A stretch of 64,000 nucleotides of DNA from Isoetes taiwanensis (taxonomy: Eukaryota > Streptophyta > Lycopodiopsida > Isoetales > Isoetaceae), in NCBI GenBank assembly GCA_021234155.1, contig JAJEKV010000011.1:3717069-3781068 (forward strand), in the 5' to 3' direction. Of this stretch, positions 22,002 to 33,190 are shown piece after piece. Under the pieces are notes generated by a model. The model made no database searches, was not told the DNA's origin, and saw only the letters and a program-made list of their open reading frames with translations. Within the stretch, counting starts at the first letter, position 1. The number at the start of each line of letters is the position of its first letter. The position numbers and the translations under genes were made by a program.

Positions 22002-22182
22002 ATAGGGCACACAAAACCATAGCCTTTCGATCATCCAGTATTTTTATCTGTGATCACAACAGCTTCCAAAATCTTGCCAGACTGTTCGAAATACCTAAAC
22101 ATAATTTTCCTCTGCGTTCCCAAGCTAACCCTGCAAGAAAAACCTTGGTGTAGGTCGTATCTTCAAACATAACTCCAGGCAT
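22002..22182 (-). pseudogene. RRM RNA-binding protein fragment
   Basis: From an ATG at 22182 the minus strand encodes MPGVMFEDTTYTKVFLAGLAWE, the start of an RRM (RNP2-like KVFLAGLAW). A single-base frameshift follows. The next frame reads RYFEQSGKILEAVVITDKNTG, then an in-frame stop at a usual Arg position, then SKGYGFV (RNP1 core). The order and spacing match plant single-RRM proteins of the ARP1/RBM24-like type. Sequence beyond RNP1 is not homologous, so only the first half of the domain is present. It lies directly upstream, in sense, of the nitrate reductase fragment. Confidence 0.88.
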
Positions 22183-22514
22183 AGGAACTGTGATTTACCC
22201 CAAATTTTCTATTCTGTATCTCAGGATCATGATCAAAATCCATCAGCATCGGCCATACCAGCATCCGGTTACAAGGTAAAACAAGTCTTGCACAATAACT
22301 AGGATGATCGCCAGTTTACCGGGGCTAGCAGGTTTGGAACAGTTTTTAGAATATCCCAGGTATATACCAGCATATTCTTGAAATATGCCAAAACCCACCT
22401 AGGCCAAGGTTTGCCCCCCTAGGAGCAACCCAAAAATGGGCAAACTCGCTCCCGACTGCTGCCGGTGCGTGGCTCCTGCAGATTTTGCAAACTAGGAACC
22501 CCTGCATCCCTTCC

Positions 22515-22528
22515 CCCTATATATTTAC
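22515..22528 (-). promoter_or_regulatory. Candidate TATA box upstream of RRM fragment
   Basis: The minus strand reads ggtaaatatatag, about 335 bp before the RRM start codon, with pyrimidine-rich sequence around it. If real, the RRM fragment was carried with its own promoter and leader. This rests on motif and position only. Confidence 0.35.
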
Positions 22529-22830
22529 CCTATGTAATAGAGAGGGGGAAGGATATTTGCTAAAATTGAGTGGTCGTGATGAGATCATGTGGCACTTTTC
22601 TAACAATCTTAAAGGACAAAAAATGGAAGGCCATTGTACCATTTAACGTAGGTTTAAAATTTAGTGAAATATTGACCCCCCTCTCATTACGTATCTTTTT
22701 TGTACTAATAGTAGTATATGAGAGTACTTCATCAATACATATATAAACCAGTTTCCCCTTATGTTTGAAGGTAATATTTTTGCCCCAGGAAAAAACCTGG
22801 GCATCATACGTTTATATGAAAAAATAACAA

Positions 22831-22886
22831 AAACAAGGTGCTGCGCACGGAGGGTTGCCCTCCATGGCCAGAGGGTGAAATGGCTT
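22831..22886. repeat. Dispersed 56-bp block, copy 2
   Basis: It is nearly identical to 1226-1281, with a few substitutions (gctgcgcacgg for gctgtgcacgg). Here it is not attached to the tandem array, which shows it is a separate dispersed unit. Confidence 0.6.
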
Positions 22887-23260
22887 AAATCATAGTTGAA
22901 AGTCATGTCTTGACAATTAATTCAAATCGCTACTTCTAGACAATAGAATACTTGATACCACGGCTTTATGGAAATTGGCCTGAAGAAATGTCTGGTGCTC
23001 GGCATGGAAGAAGTATTGTAGAAGCATAAGGACAAGTGTAATAGAGCAGAAAATGGAAATGCATGTTTTATTAGCATAGAAATGAGTGAACTCCTTGAAG
23101 ACCTCTGATCGCTTTTTTGTCACGGAGAGCTTCAAACATCTAAGGAGCAAGTTTTGTAGAGGAATGAAACATTGGTGCATAGGCTAACTCCAAACCTTGC
23201 AAGAAAAAAGTGAAACCCAATGATTGCAGACTCAAAATGCGAGATGTATGCCACACACAT

Positions 23261-23981
<721 letters not shown>

Positions 23982-23994
23982 GAAGATCTGATCT

Positions 23995-25302
23995 CTCTCT
24001 CCATGGTGGAAGATTGGATCTTCCATGGTGGTGCTGGATCCCCACTGCTGGCATATGTCATTGCCATCCTTTTATATGCAGATGATGTGGCTTTGTTGGC
24101 GCGAACAAAGCTGGATTTGGAAAGGCATCTTGAGGCCCTATCAACCTTTTGCGCAAAGACAGGTATGATGGTGAACACTACGAAGACGAAGGTTATGATT
24201 GTTGGCACAAGGAGCAAACACGATTTCACTTACAGAGACATGCCATTGGAAACGGTAACCTCTTTTAAGTATTTGGGAATTATTTTTAGTACCAATTATT
24301 TATGGGATGAATGCATAGAGCAAATGACACAAAGAATGCTTTTAAGGCATTATGTGCGATGCAAAAGCAATGTCATAAAATACATTTATGGAATTGGGAT
24401 TTAAAGAAGCAGCTCTATAGAGCACTTGTACAAACAGTTATGCTATATGGCTGTGAAGTATGGGCTCCAAGCTTGACGGCCAAGCTATGGAAAAAGGTGG
24501 AGAATTTGCAAAAGAAATTTTTGCGCGCTGAGTTAGGGGTGAAAATGCAAATGCCATATGCGATGATGCTTGCAGAAGTGGGAATGTTGCCTCTTGAGGG
24601 AGAAGCAATGATTCATACTGCCTCTTACTTGCTCAAGGTCAATGCATTAGGTGAAGACCGCCTTCCCAGTATAGCTAAAAGAGCGTCCGCGGATAAAGGT
24701 TGGTACCATGATGTAATTTGTTGGTTTCAGAAGTGGAATATCAGTGTAGGTGAGTTGGTGGGCAAGAGAGATAAAATACGAGATTTGGTTTGTCAGAAGT
24801 TTCAAATTAAAACCTGGAGCACGGTCCAAGAGGTAAAGATGTCTTTCTACCAGCAATTTAAATACTTGTCAGAGAATATATCTATCTCAAATAGACATTT
24901 GCTTGCTCGCATGCATTTGAGCTCACATTATTTGAAAATTGAGACTGGAAGATGGCACAGGATAGAAAGGGCTGACCGTATATGTGAGTTGTGTCCTGAT
25001 GGTATAATTGAAGATGAAGCGCACACCCTGTTATACTGTAAGTGTTATGAAGACATTAGACTCCAATATTCTATACAAGAAAGTTCATTAGTTGAGCTCT
25101 TTGGACTCTCAACAAAATACTTGTGTTCTTATATAGATGAGGTGCTACAGAAAAGATGTACTTGCTTGAAAAAAGAAGTAAAAACAGGTGGAGAGTGAGG
25201 AGTTGGAGGTTTATGATTAGAGTGATATTTTGTGTTTTGTACTTTCTCGTTCTATGGACCTGATAGGTCTCTAAAGGACGTAATAAAACATTTCATTTCA
25301 TT
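23995..25302 (+). mobile_element. LINE copy 2, 5'-truncated, with RT C-terminus
   Basis: It begins inside the reverse transcriptase: [20 protein letters not shown] holds the YADD catalytic box, followed by NTTKTKVMIVG and the thumb (FKYLGIIFS). A frameshift lies at about 24320-24345. The second frame carries QTVMLYGCEVWAPS and ends in a zinc-binding C-terminus (CELCPDGIIEDEAHTLLYC) before a stop at 25196. The 3' untranslated region contains a 5-bp stem hairpin (gacctgataggtc, 25257-25269), ggacgtaataaaa, then (catttc)n-like and (ct)n tails. It has no endonuclease and no RT fingers or palm start, so it is a dead copy. Confidence 0.9.
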
Positions 25303-25484
25303 TCTCTCTCTCAGGTTGGCCACATGCTCGCCAAAATACCCGTCTCTCGTGACATACGACTCCTCTCAGAATTGTACGTATTTTTTTGGGAGGAGAGGAG
25401 AGAAGGCCATCTCTCGAGCTCTAACCCCAATGGGATAATATAGATAATCACGCATGGAATTGTATAGCTTCTTTTGAAGATGAT

Positions 25485-26526
25485 ATGTGGCATCAATTTT
25501 ATAGAATGAAGAGGGCCAGCTTTGAGAGATTAGTCGGGCTCGTTGTCCCTTATTTGATCAGGCCAGGGTTTAAGGTTAGGGCCCCAGTTGATCCCAGGAA
25601 AGCTGTAGCCATGGTTCTTTACTTTCTGTCACACGGTGATATGCCTTTGCATGTGGGTCAGAGATTCTATGTTGGAAAAGCTACAGTGCAGAAATATACT
25701 AAAAAAATTACACTAGTGTTGGCCTCCAAGACAATGCTTTACAAAAGGTTTGTAGCCATGCCTTCTGGCGCAAGATTGACTCAATGTATAAAAGAATTTC
25801 ATGATGCAACAGGATTGCCAAATGTGTATGGTGCTGTTGATGGGTCCCATATTTTTTTATGGAGGAAACCCAAGAAGAGTGACAAAGGTGATGACTATTA
25901 CAGTCGACACAAAAGGCACTCATGTCTGCTGCAGGGTATTGTCACACACAGCAGGCTTTTTATAAATGTATGTGTGACAAGAACTGGATCAGTCCATGAC
26001 TCAAATCAGTTCAAGAAGAGTTCCATTTACAGCAAAATTGCATCCAAACTTATCTTGAACGAACCAGTTGTAACCTTGAGTGGCAGAAAATTGAAGAAAG
26101 GTCAATCCACACTAAATCCAGGTTAACATTCCTCCACTTTTGCTTGGTGATTCTGCCTATGCTGCCAGGCCCTTCCTCTTGAAAGTTTTTCCACAGAATC
26201 ATGGTCCTTATGGCAAATTTAATAAACGGATTTGCAGGGGTAGAGTTTGTGTGGAAAATGGGTTCGGGATTGTGAAGGAGAAATTCAGAATTCTAAAACA
26301 TCTACCCGTGCATGTTGGCAAGGCCTCCAAAATTATACATGCTGCTTGTGTGATTTGGAACTTTTATATTATGGAAGACATGGGATGGGACATGCTGCCT
26401 CTCGAAGAAGAGCCTGATCCAGTTTACTACTACGAGACTGAAGCTATGAACAGGAGTCTTAAGAAACAGGGAGATCAGATGAGGCATGTCTTATTTGAAA
26501 ACTTAGATGGTCATGTTTTGTTGTGA
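25485..26526 (+). pseudogene. Harbinger transposase (HARBI1-like), one frameshift
   Basis: The DDE_Tnp_4-type nuclease is in two frames. Part 1 (25485-26126) includes AVDGSHIFLWRKP with the first catalytic Asp at about residue 119 and RTGSVHDSNQFKKS with the second at about 172. Part 2 (about 26127-26526) resumes with IPPLLLGDSAYAARPFLLK and VENGFGIVKEKFRIL, which holds the catalytic Glu, then ends DGHVLL. One extra base near 26123 causes the frame change and a premature stop; no splice signal explains it. The frame is open upstream of the ATG too, so the start may lie earlier. All three catalytic residues remain, so the copy is young or the shift is an assembly error. Confidence 0.9.
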
Positions 26527-27086
26527 TCATTTGATTGTTCTGCCAACAGACTTTTTTTCATAAGTTGTTCCTTTTTTTTAACTTCTGAAATGTTATTGAT
26601 TTCATTTTTTTTGGAACTCGAATGAGTCTTAAATACCAACAACTTGAACAAGTCGGATAAGGTAAATGAAATTCTATTCAAATTGTTACTGTCATAAAAC
26701 TGAATACAAGTAAAGTGCATACAAATGAAATTGGCCACAAAATATGGGCCTGCTTTATATAGCCTAAAAAAAATTCAGGTCCAAGTTGAAACATAGTCTT
26801 CTCCAGTCCCTGAACTAAAGATCTGCAATAACAGACAAAACCAGAAAGTGAACACAAAATCTATAAAACATGTAAGATATTTAATTATCTATATCTGTCA
26901 CAAAGTAAAGGTCTTGTATTCCTTGAAAAAGTTTACATGCTGAACAAAATATTTTTCTTCCAGATAGATGCTGCTGTTGATGCCAGTGGCTTTTCATAAC
27001 TGAAATCTTTTCTTTGAAAAAAAAAAACTCTACAGATTTATAAAAAAGACAAACAAAAAAAAAGAGGCTTCAGGTGGAGGTGATCT

Positions 27087-27671
27087 TCACGCGCACAGCT
27101 CACAGGTTTCTGTAATAGTCTTCACTTTATGCATGGCCCATTTACCTGCATGCTGGATGTAGACACACTCCACATGGGCCTTTTGCTTCAGAGGGGCTTC
27201 TTCTGCCCAAGTCAGGACCTCGACTTCAACGTGCACACCCATATCCATGAAATTCATGACTGCCCGCTGTGAAAGAGAGCAGTGGATGACCTTGTGAGGG
27301 ATAACTTCCATCTCATCAACTTCTACTACGATTGTTGGGGAAGAATCTTGTTCCTCGTCTGCCTGAGGAGGAGGAGGAGGAGGAGGAGGAGGATCTGCAA
27401 TAGGGGAATGAGGAGGAGAAGGGGAACAAGGATGAGAAGGGGCCGAAAACATTGAAGCTGAAGAATCCTCTTCAACTTCTTCCCTTTAACTCTCCGACCA
27501 TGAATCATGGTCAGAGTAGTAGTTAGATTCATCCAAAGTCTCGTGGGAGACTTCGGATGAATCTATTGGGCCAGAATACTCCTCTCTGGAGTATTCTGAA
27601 GAAGAAGACGAGGAAGATGAAGATGAGGAGGTCGGAGGGCTGAGAGAGGAGCGAGGTCGCTTGGGCGCCAT
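27087..27671 (-). pseudogene. Extra ORF in Harbinger element, in-frame stop
   Basis: From an ATG at 27671 one frame runs to 27087 with a single TAA at 27486-27488. The first part is MAPKRPRSSLSPPTS plus a serine run and an acidic segment. The second part has a proline run, then VIPHKVIHCSLSQRAVMNFM and KWAMHKVKTITETCELCA at the C-terminus. The serine, proline and acidic runs look like a disordered linker before a compact C-terminal region. It is not part of the usual two-gene Harbinger set and I do not recognise it. It could be an accessory gene or a captured host gene. Confidence 0.5.
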
Positions 27672-27870
27672 AGCGTGAATTCTTGAAGATGGAGAGGATG
27701 TTTAAATGGGGCAACTTGATAAGACTGCCATTTAATGCTTTATGCTACGAAATCTACATGCCTACATGAACGTACCAATCATTGAAGAATAAGACAGTTA
27801 TCCAATTTGAGACAGATCGAAAAGAAACAAAAAGTGAAGTATAACAGAATGTATGAAAGTGAACATACCT

Positions 27871-29037
27871 TTATTCTTTGTTTTTGGCTGCCAATTTGGC
27901 AATTTCGAGAAGTGTGTCCTTTGTCATCTGACATATGCTCTGGGTCACTGCTGCCATAGATTCAGCAATCTTTAAAGAATTGGCAGATCTAATTGTCTCC
28001 AATTCTCTAACCAATTCCATCTTCTTTGCAGATTCTTCCTTCATGAAATCCAGTTTTCTCACTTCTGTATCTCCAAAGGTGCTTGCCATTTGTGAGATTC
28101 CAACAGCAATATCTTCATCAATCTGCAATCTGGACTTCTTTCTGCCTGTTGGTTTTCCACAAACTCCAGGTTGATTGCATGCTGCAGATCTAGGGGAGGA
28201 GGAATCTGTGTTGTTTCCTGTGGGAGTTCGATTGTTTGGCATTTCATGAACCCTTGGGCTAGCTGAATTGTCAATGTTGACATTGACATTGGGAATCTCT
28301 TCATTACTCTCAAAAGGGTCATCAAAAGCAGCATCAGAACCAACTGTCTCAAAGAAACTGTCAGAAAAATTAGTGTGCAAATCAGCAGCCTCAAAGGCTT
28401 CATTCCCAAATTCCCCATCATCACCAGCCCCTGGAATGGGGTTATCAGAAGTCACTCCATATTTGACTTCTTCCATTCTATCAAACCATTGCCAACTTGA
28501 AGGTTCTGAACCCGTTTGACTGGAAGCCTCCTTTTCATCCTTGAACTTTGCCTGTAGCTTATCCCATTTGTTCTTCAATTGCCTGACTTCCACTAATCCA
28601 TCTACAATTGGTTGCAATTTCACAAGAATTTCTCTCCATTGTGAATTAGAAAGATTCAGACTGCCATTGGTAACCAGTTTCATTTCATTTAGAAGATTCA
28701 GGAAAGTGGAAACACCCTGATCTGTCCATTGGACTGGAGCCTTCCTATTCTTTGTGTCTATTTGTTTAGGATTTTCTTTTTCTAGAACAACAATAGCCAT
28801 TGAATTATCGGGCTGATGTTTACTGGGAGGTGCTTGGATTTCGCTGAGAACTCGTTTGCATCTCTTTTCCTTTGGTGGAGGAGCAGTAACAATAGGCTCG
28901 GAATTTGACTCCAAGCTCACGTTCATTAAAATTTGCCCTGTCATCTTCCGCGACTTCCTTGGAGCCATTTTTTCAATGCGAGGAGGCAAAAAGGGTTTGC
29001 TGCTTGATGGCAGAGCAGATCTGGTTACCTTAGACAT
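27871..29037 (-). CDS. Harbinger Myb/SANT-like DNA-binding protein
   Basis: The intact 388-codon ORF has an ATG start. A basic N-terminus (MAPRKSRKMTGQ region) is followed by a trihelix/Myb-like domain at about residues 100-170 with regularly spaced Trp: APVQWTDQGVSTFL, LSNSQWREILVKLQP and RQLKNKWDKLQAKFKDE. A long acidic, Asn-rich middle follows, then a helical C-terminus (KKMELVRELETIRSANSLK) that may be a coiled coil. In PIF/Harbinger elements such proteins bind subterminal DNA and bring the transposase to the nucleus. It is convergent with the transposase gene, as in known elements. Confidence 0.85.
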   Translation of the reverse strand: MSKVTRSALPSSSKPFLPPRIEKMAPRKSRKMTGQILMNVSLESNSEPIVTAPPPKEKRCKRVLSEIQAPPSKHQPDNSMAIVVLEKENPKQIDTKNRKAPVQWTDQGVSTFLNLLNEMKLVTNGSLNLSNSQWREILVKLQPIVDGLVEVRQLKNKWDKLQAKFKDEKEASSQTGSEPSSWQWFDRMEEVKYGVTSDNPIPGAGDDGEFGNEAFEAADLHTNFSDSFFETVGSDAAFDDPFESNEEIPNVNVNIDNSASPRVHEMPNNRTPTGNNTDSSSPRSAACNQPGVCGKPTGRKKSRLQIDEDIAVGISQMASTFGDTEVRKLDFMKEESAKKMELVRELETIRSANSLKIAESMAAVTQSICQMTKDTLLEIAKLAAKNKE

Positions 29038-29438
29038 CCAAGTCTAACCAAGAAACAATACCTGCCGGACTAGAATTCGACCAGAGAACAATGTAAGATC
29101 GAATTGAAATGAATTTACAATGATCGAATAATAGAGAAATACCAGAGACCGAAAAATCAATAGCTACCGATGGAAGAATTTGGGGGGAATTCAAGGAATT
29201 GCGCGGTCCGCCCCGGGATTTCGATGCGGGAAATTTTTCGGTCATGAAATTCAGGCGACATAATTTTAGGGGGTTGTTTGGTTAGTGGATAATGGAAACG
29301 CCCCTAACGGCTGTTAGGAGCAAATCATCTCTCGAGATGAGAGTTAACTTTTCCCACTCTCACCCATCTCTCATTCTCTCTCGCCTCTCGTATTCTCTCG
29401 TATTCTCTCTCATCTACTCTAAGTTCGCATGTGGCCAA

Positions 29439-29442
<4 letters not shown>

Positions 29443-29528
<86 letters not shown>

Positions 29529-29588
29529 CGAATTTTTGGTCATGAAGCTCTATTTTAGATCTCTACACACATAGATCTCTCTCTCTCT
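29443..29588. repeat. (CT)n microsatellite and flanking short arrays
   Basis: A perfect (CT)n of about 84 bp (29443-29526) lies just beyond the Harbinger end. A second short (CT) run (29572-29588) follows after acacacatagat, the same lead-in found before the first (CT)n array at 23252-23263. Confidence 0.95.
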
Positions 29589-29632
29589 GTGTGTGTCCAC
29601 GAATTTTTGGTCATGAAGCTCTATTTTAGATA
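29526..29632. repeat. 35-bp direct repeat bracketing a short CT/GT run
   Basis: The unit ccacgaatttttggtcatga... ending ctattttagat occurs at 29526-29560 and 29597-29631, separated by a CT/GT microsatellite. This could be a target duplication or slippage product. Confidence 0.8.
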
Positions 29633-29710
29633 TGCAAGGTTTGAGGATGTGAACTATGTATTTCACAGTATATTTTAGACAATTCATAACTTTATAGAAT
29701 GCAATGATAT

Positions 29711-29735
29711 AGAATAGAATAGAATAGAATAGAGT
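29711..29735. repeat. (TAGAA)n microsatellite
   Basis: There are five copies of the pentamer. The stretch 29640-30095 is otherwise anonymous. Confidence 0.9.
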
Positions 29736-30095
29736 TTTTATGAAAATAGCTTCATGTGTTTATGCCAAAGATATTCTCAATCATATGATTTAATGTTTGT
29801 GTAAATAAGAAGTGCACTTACTTGTCACACTAGTGCTCAAGCTATAGAACGTGGATTCTTTATTTCATGAAATTGTATGTGAAGCCATAGGCTCATGCAT
29901 GTCACTTATTTTGTTCCATAGAGGAAGAGTAGGTTATCTTTAGAACTTTCAAATTGACCTATTTTAGAGTTTCTGAACAATACATATGATGTTTGTTTAG
30001 TAAATTTAGGTTATATGTTTTTTGAATACGTGACCAATGAACCTAGGCCCGTCGAAGCAAAGATTTGTAGTCCATGATTCAGCTTGAACGAGCAT

Positions 30096-31209
30096 TTACC
30101 ACGGCTCTTCAATACGCTTTGGCGCAATGATCGAGGATCTGCCTTCATGTAACCAATGCCCTCCTAATGGACAACCAAAGAATTTGTCAAGCAATGCTCC
30201 CACCAATGTCAAATTTAGCGTCTTCCTTCCAATGTCAATATCATCGAACATTGTTAGCTCTTTCGCCGGGTCGTCCTTCTCGCACTTCTCGCAGATAATA
30301 TCCGACACTACCTTCTTGTTGCATGTCTTCACGATCTTGTTGTCGCCAGTTATATTCAATCTCAATGTGCCTGAGACCTGCACATCTAAAAAGATTTGAT
30401 TGGTAGAAAGTCGTTATGAAAAAAGATGACAAGCAAGGACAATTTTGACTTAGGTTACGTAGCAAAACATATGCCTTGGTATTGTCTAGAACGTGTGTTG
30501 CAAAGGATTCGTTTGTGAGTGTCACCACTACGTCATCGTCTGGAGACCATAATTCACCCGGAAACGAGCTTGACACTGCGCTCTCTACAATCTTGAATGC
30601 CACTGTAGCCTCCGCAGATGTTAAACTAGTTTGACCACGTAACATACTTACCTTCAAGGTCTTGAATAAGGCAATGGGTTTACACCTTAAAATAAACAAG
30701 CATTTGAGCTTCTCAAATAGATGTCCCAGTTCAGGCCAGAACTTCAATTCTGCCATATCCATCTGCGACCAGAATATCCCATGTTCTTTGACCCTGACAA
30801 TAACAACTAGCAGGTTGATGTATGTAGGTTGGTCATGGGTCATGCTTAACAGTGACAGAATGTTTGCACCATCTGTGGGCAATAAGGAAAGCAGAACTCC
30901 AGGTCCTTCAATAGATGCCACCTCGGTGTTCTTTAGAATATTTATGGTGTTCACATAATCCCTGAACTCATACAACAGATTTCTCTTCCTCACAATGAAA
31001 TTACGTATGGAGACCCAAAAGCCTGTTCTCAACGCGGTTTGCAATTCCATGCCTCGTTCCTCGTCAGTAGTTATCGTGATTGTGTGCATTGCATGCTCGT
31101 CCACGATGTCCACATTCAATGCCCTGTAACTGTTAGATGTTGATCGTAGCAAATTCCCATATAAGATTAGAACGAGCACATGTATCTCGTTTCCAGGAGC
31201 AGCGAACAA
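30096..31209 (-). CDS. OB-fold/RPA1-like protein (tentative), two exons
   Basis: Exon 1 (to 30459) and exon 2 (30385-30096) are joined by a 73-bp intron (30458-30386, gt...ag). The join restores the frame as YVLL-HVQVSGTLRLN. Exon 1 has TYINLLVVIVRVKEHG and SSSFPGELWSPDDDVVVTLT, which are beta-rich. Exon 2 has TCNKKVVSDIICEKCEKDDP, a CxxC-type zinc-ribbon-like motif, and LVGALLDKFFGCPLGGHW, reminiscent of the C-terminal domain of RPA1-family ssDNA-binding proteins. The first usable ATG is not clear because 31209 is a TTG codon, so an upstream exon may exist. Assignment is by pattern only. Confidence 0.45.
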
Positions 31210-32331
31210 ATAAATTCATTTCTGGATCGCTTTTGTTGACTTCGAATTGGGCATGCCAACAGAATCCCTGCTTGCCGCGTGTTTGGTGCCACTAGACAAT
31301 TCTATCTGCACTATCGCACTAGTTAATGGAATGTGAAAGGAACGAGGATGAGCAATAGAGTTTTGCTTGACGATGGTTGCAAGACTTGCTCCTCCACCAT
31401 TTTAATTTATGGTACTTTTTGCCCTTTTCGAACATAAAGGAACCTTTTTGTGAAAATGCAAAGTATTGCGTATTTAAAGAGGATAGCGAAGCATTCAAGG
31501 GTCTGCGAAAGCATTGATGCATCGAGACATCGACCACTGTGCTTTGCTCTGCGTATAGCTAAAGTTTATCTTCATTCCTCTTGCATTCCTAGTCTAGCAA
31601 TTTTAGTTGAAGCTAAAGTGGCTTAAATCAAACCTTCAAGTGATGTTTAGTTCCCTGTCTCAAGAATATTCCCTCGCGCCCACCAGACTCGGTGGTGGAC
31701 TTCATCGCTTGGGCGCCATCTCGACGCCACCTGAGGAAATTCCCTCGTGGAATTTTCTCAACTTGAACTTTTCTAAGTACATAATTCAGATTTTGAAGGT
31801 CTACTAACAAAGAATGGGCTTGAAATTGCGCCCTTATTCGAGGTGTTTTTTATCATAAAAAGTTCTGTTGATCTCTTGTCAATCTCTCGTTTCTCTGCTG
31901 CTAAGTGACGCCGCCAACCAAGCCGTAAAGACAAATTTGGAGCAAAGTTTCAAGCCCCTATTTTTCGGTGGAGAATTTTGAGAGGAGAAATTTTCGTTTT
32001 GTTTTTAGGAGGATTGCCAGCACCACTATTAGGTCAGTTGGCATCTAATTCGCCTTCATATCTTAAGATCTTTGAATGTACATGTTTCCCTTGTCCTCGA
32101 AACCACAAACATGCATAGGCATTCAAAACTCTATCAAAGACAAGTTATCCACCTTGACACAATTCTGTTGCAGTGCTTCACAATTCTTGCCAGCATCTAT
32201 CTGCTGGCAATTCATGTCATCCAGTTAGACTTTTGGGAAGCTTAATTAGACTTTTTGGTGCTAAGAGAGTGTGCTGGGACTTCAACATATTGCTAGTCAT
32301 TTTGAATTTTCTTGGGAGCGAGTCGCAATCA
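31210..32331. other. Anonymous DNA
   Basis: Short ORFs only. Nothing recognisable on either strand. Confidence 0.45.
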
Positions 32332-32440
32332 TCCTATATTATAATGTTATGTAATGGACCACGCCCTAATTTAATGGGCTAAGATTGTTTGAGCCTAATC
32401 TAAAGGTCGAGATGCTAGGGTTTTGATTTCGTTGCAATTT
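32332..32440 (+). mobile_element. Helitron 5' end, copy 2
   Basis: TCCTATATTATAATG follows an A, then tggaccacgccctaattta and gggctaagatt. This parallels the first 60 bases of the full Helitron at 9200 (TCTTATATTATAATG ... gccctaatttta). No matching 3' end downstream was found, so this is a truncated or nested copy. Confidence 0.7.
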
Positions 32441-33067
32441 TCTCTCTTCAACTGTTCTCAGCTTCACCTTCTTCCGTTGCATTGAGTCCAGCTAATGCAT
32501 CACCAACTGAATCGACATGCATCATTCCCATAGTATGCCACAGTAGAAGGTGGAGCAGATAAAGAATCGACTATGGATATGGCTTCTATTGGCGTTCTAG
32601 AGGAGTTTGTCTGAATTCGATTTAGAGTCTGATGGAAAATAGATTTAGGCATTCTGTGTTTACAAGGTACAAAATTTTCTATGTCTGCATTAGCATTCAT
32701 GTTCAAAAATCCGGCATTATATTTCCAGCCATGCCTACCACTGTTTTCTCATAATAGGCTAGCCTTATCTAGAAGAGGGTTCCGCTCTGCCGAGGAGGGG
32801 TCTGTTGGGATATAACAACATAGGCAAACACATCTTCCATGCAAATCCTTCAAAAAGCACCAGAAGTTCGCAACAAGTTTATTTCCAGCTTAAAGGATGA
32901 CAGCAGCAAATATAAATCTAGGGCTTCTACAATATCCATAGGGTGAACACGAGCTTTTCTCTGGTTCACGCATCAGGTATTGCATCAAGATCAAATCATT
33001 TTTATAAATCATTATCAAGTTCTCAATTCAAATCATTATTAAGATCTCTTGATTGCATCTTATATTA

Positions 33068-33160
33068 TCTTATATTATAATGTTTTACCGTATTGAATGG
33101 ATCAAGCCCTAATTTAAATGGCTGAGATCATCTGATTGAAACTAAAGGCTGAGATTTATA
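33068..33160 (+). mobile_element. Helitron 5' end, copy 3
   Basis: TCTTATATTATAATG follows an A, then atcaagccctaatttaaatg and a ggctgagat motif, like the other two copies. A second tcttatatta sits ten bases upstream (33058), so the start is ambiguous by 10 bp. The 3' end is not identified. Confidence 0.7.
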
Positions 33161-33190
33161 GCACAACTTCCCACTATCATAATTAGTCAT

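Larger units (their letters stand above)
25316..29438. mobile_element. PIF/Harbinger-like DNA transposon
   Basis: A DDE transposase (plus strand) and a Myb/SANT-like ORF (minus strand) are arranged as in PIF/Harbinger elements. Candidate terminal inverted repeats are ttggccacatgc (25316-25327) and gcatgtggccaa (29427-29438), a 12-bp perfect match. Outside both ends lie (CT)n tracts, which suggests insertion into a CT run, perhaps the tail of LINE copy 2. No clean 3-bp target duplication is visible, so the exact ends are provisional. A third ORF lies between the two standard genes. Confidence 0.75.
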
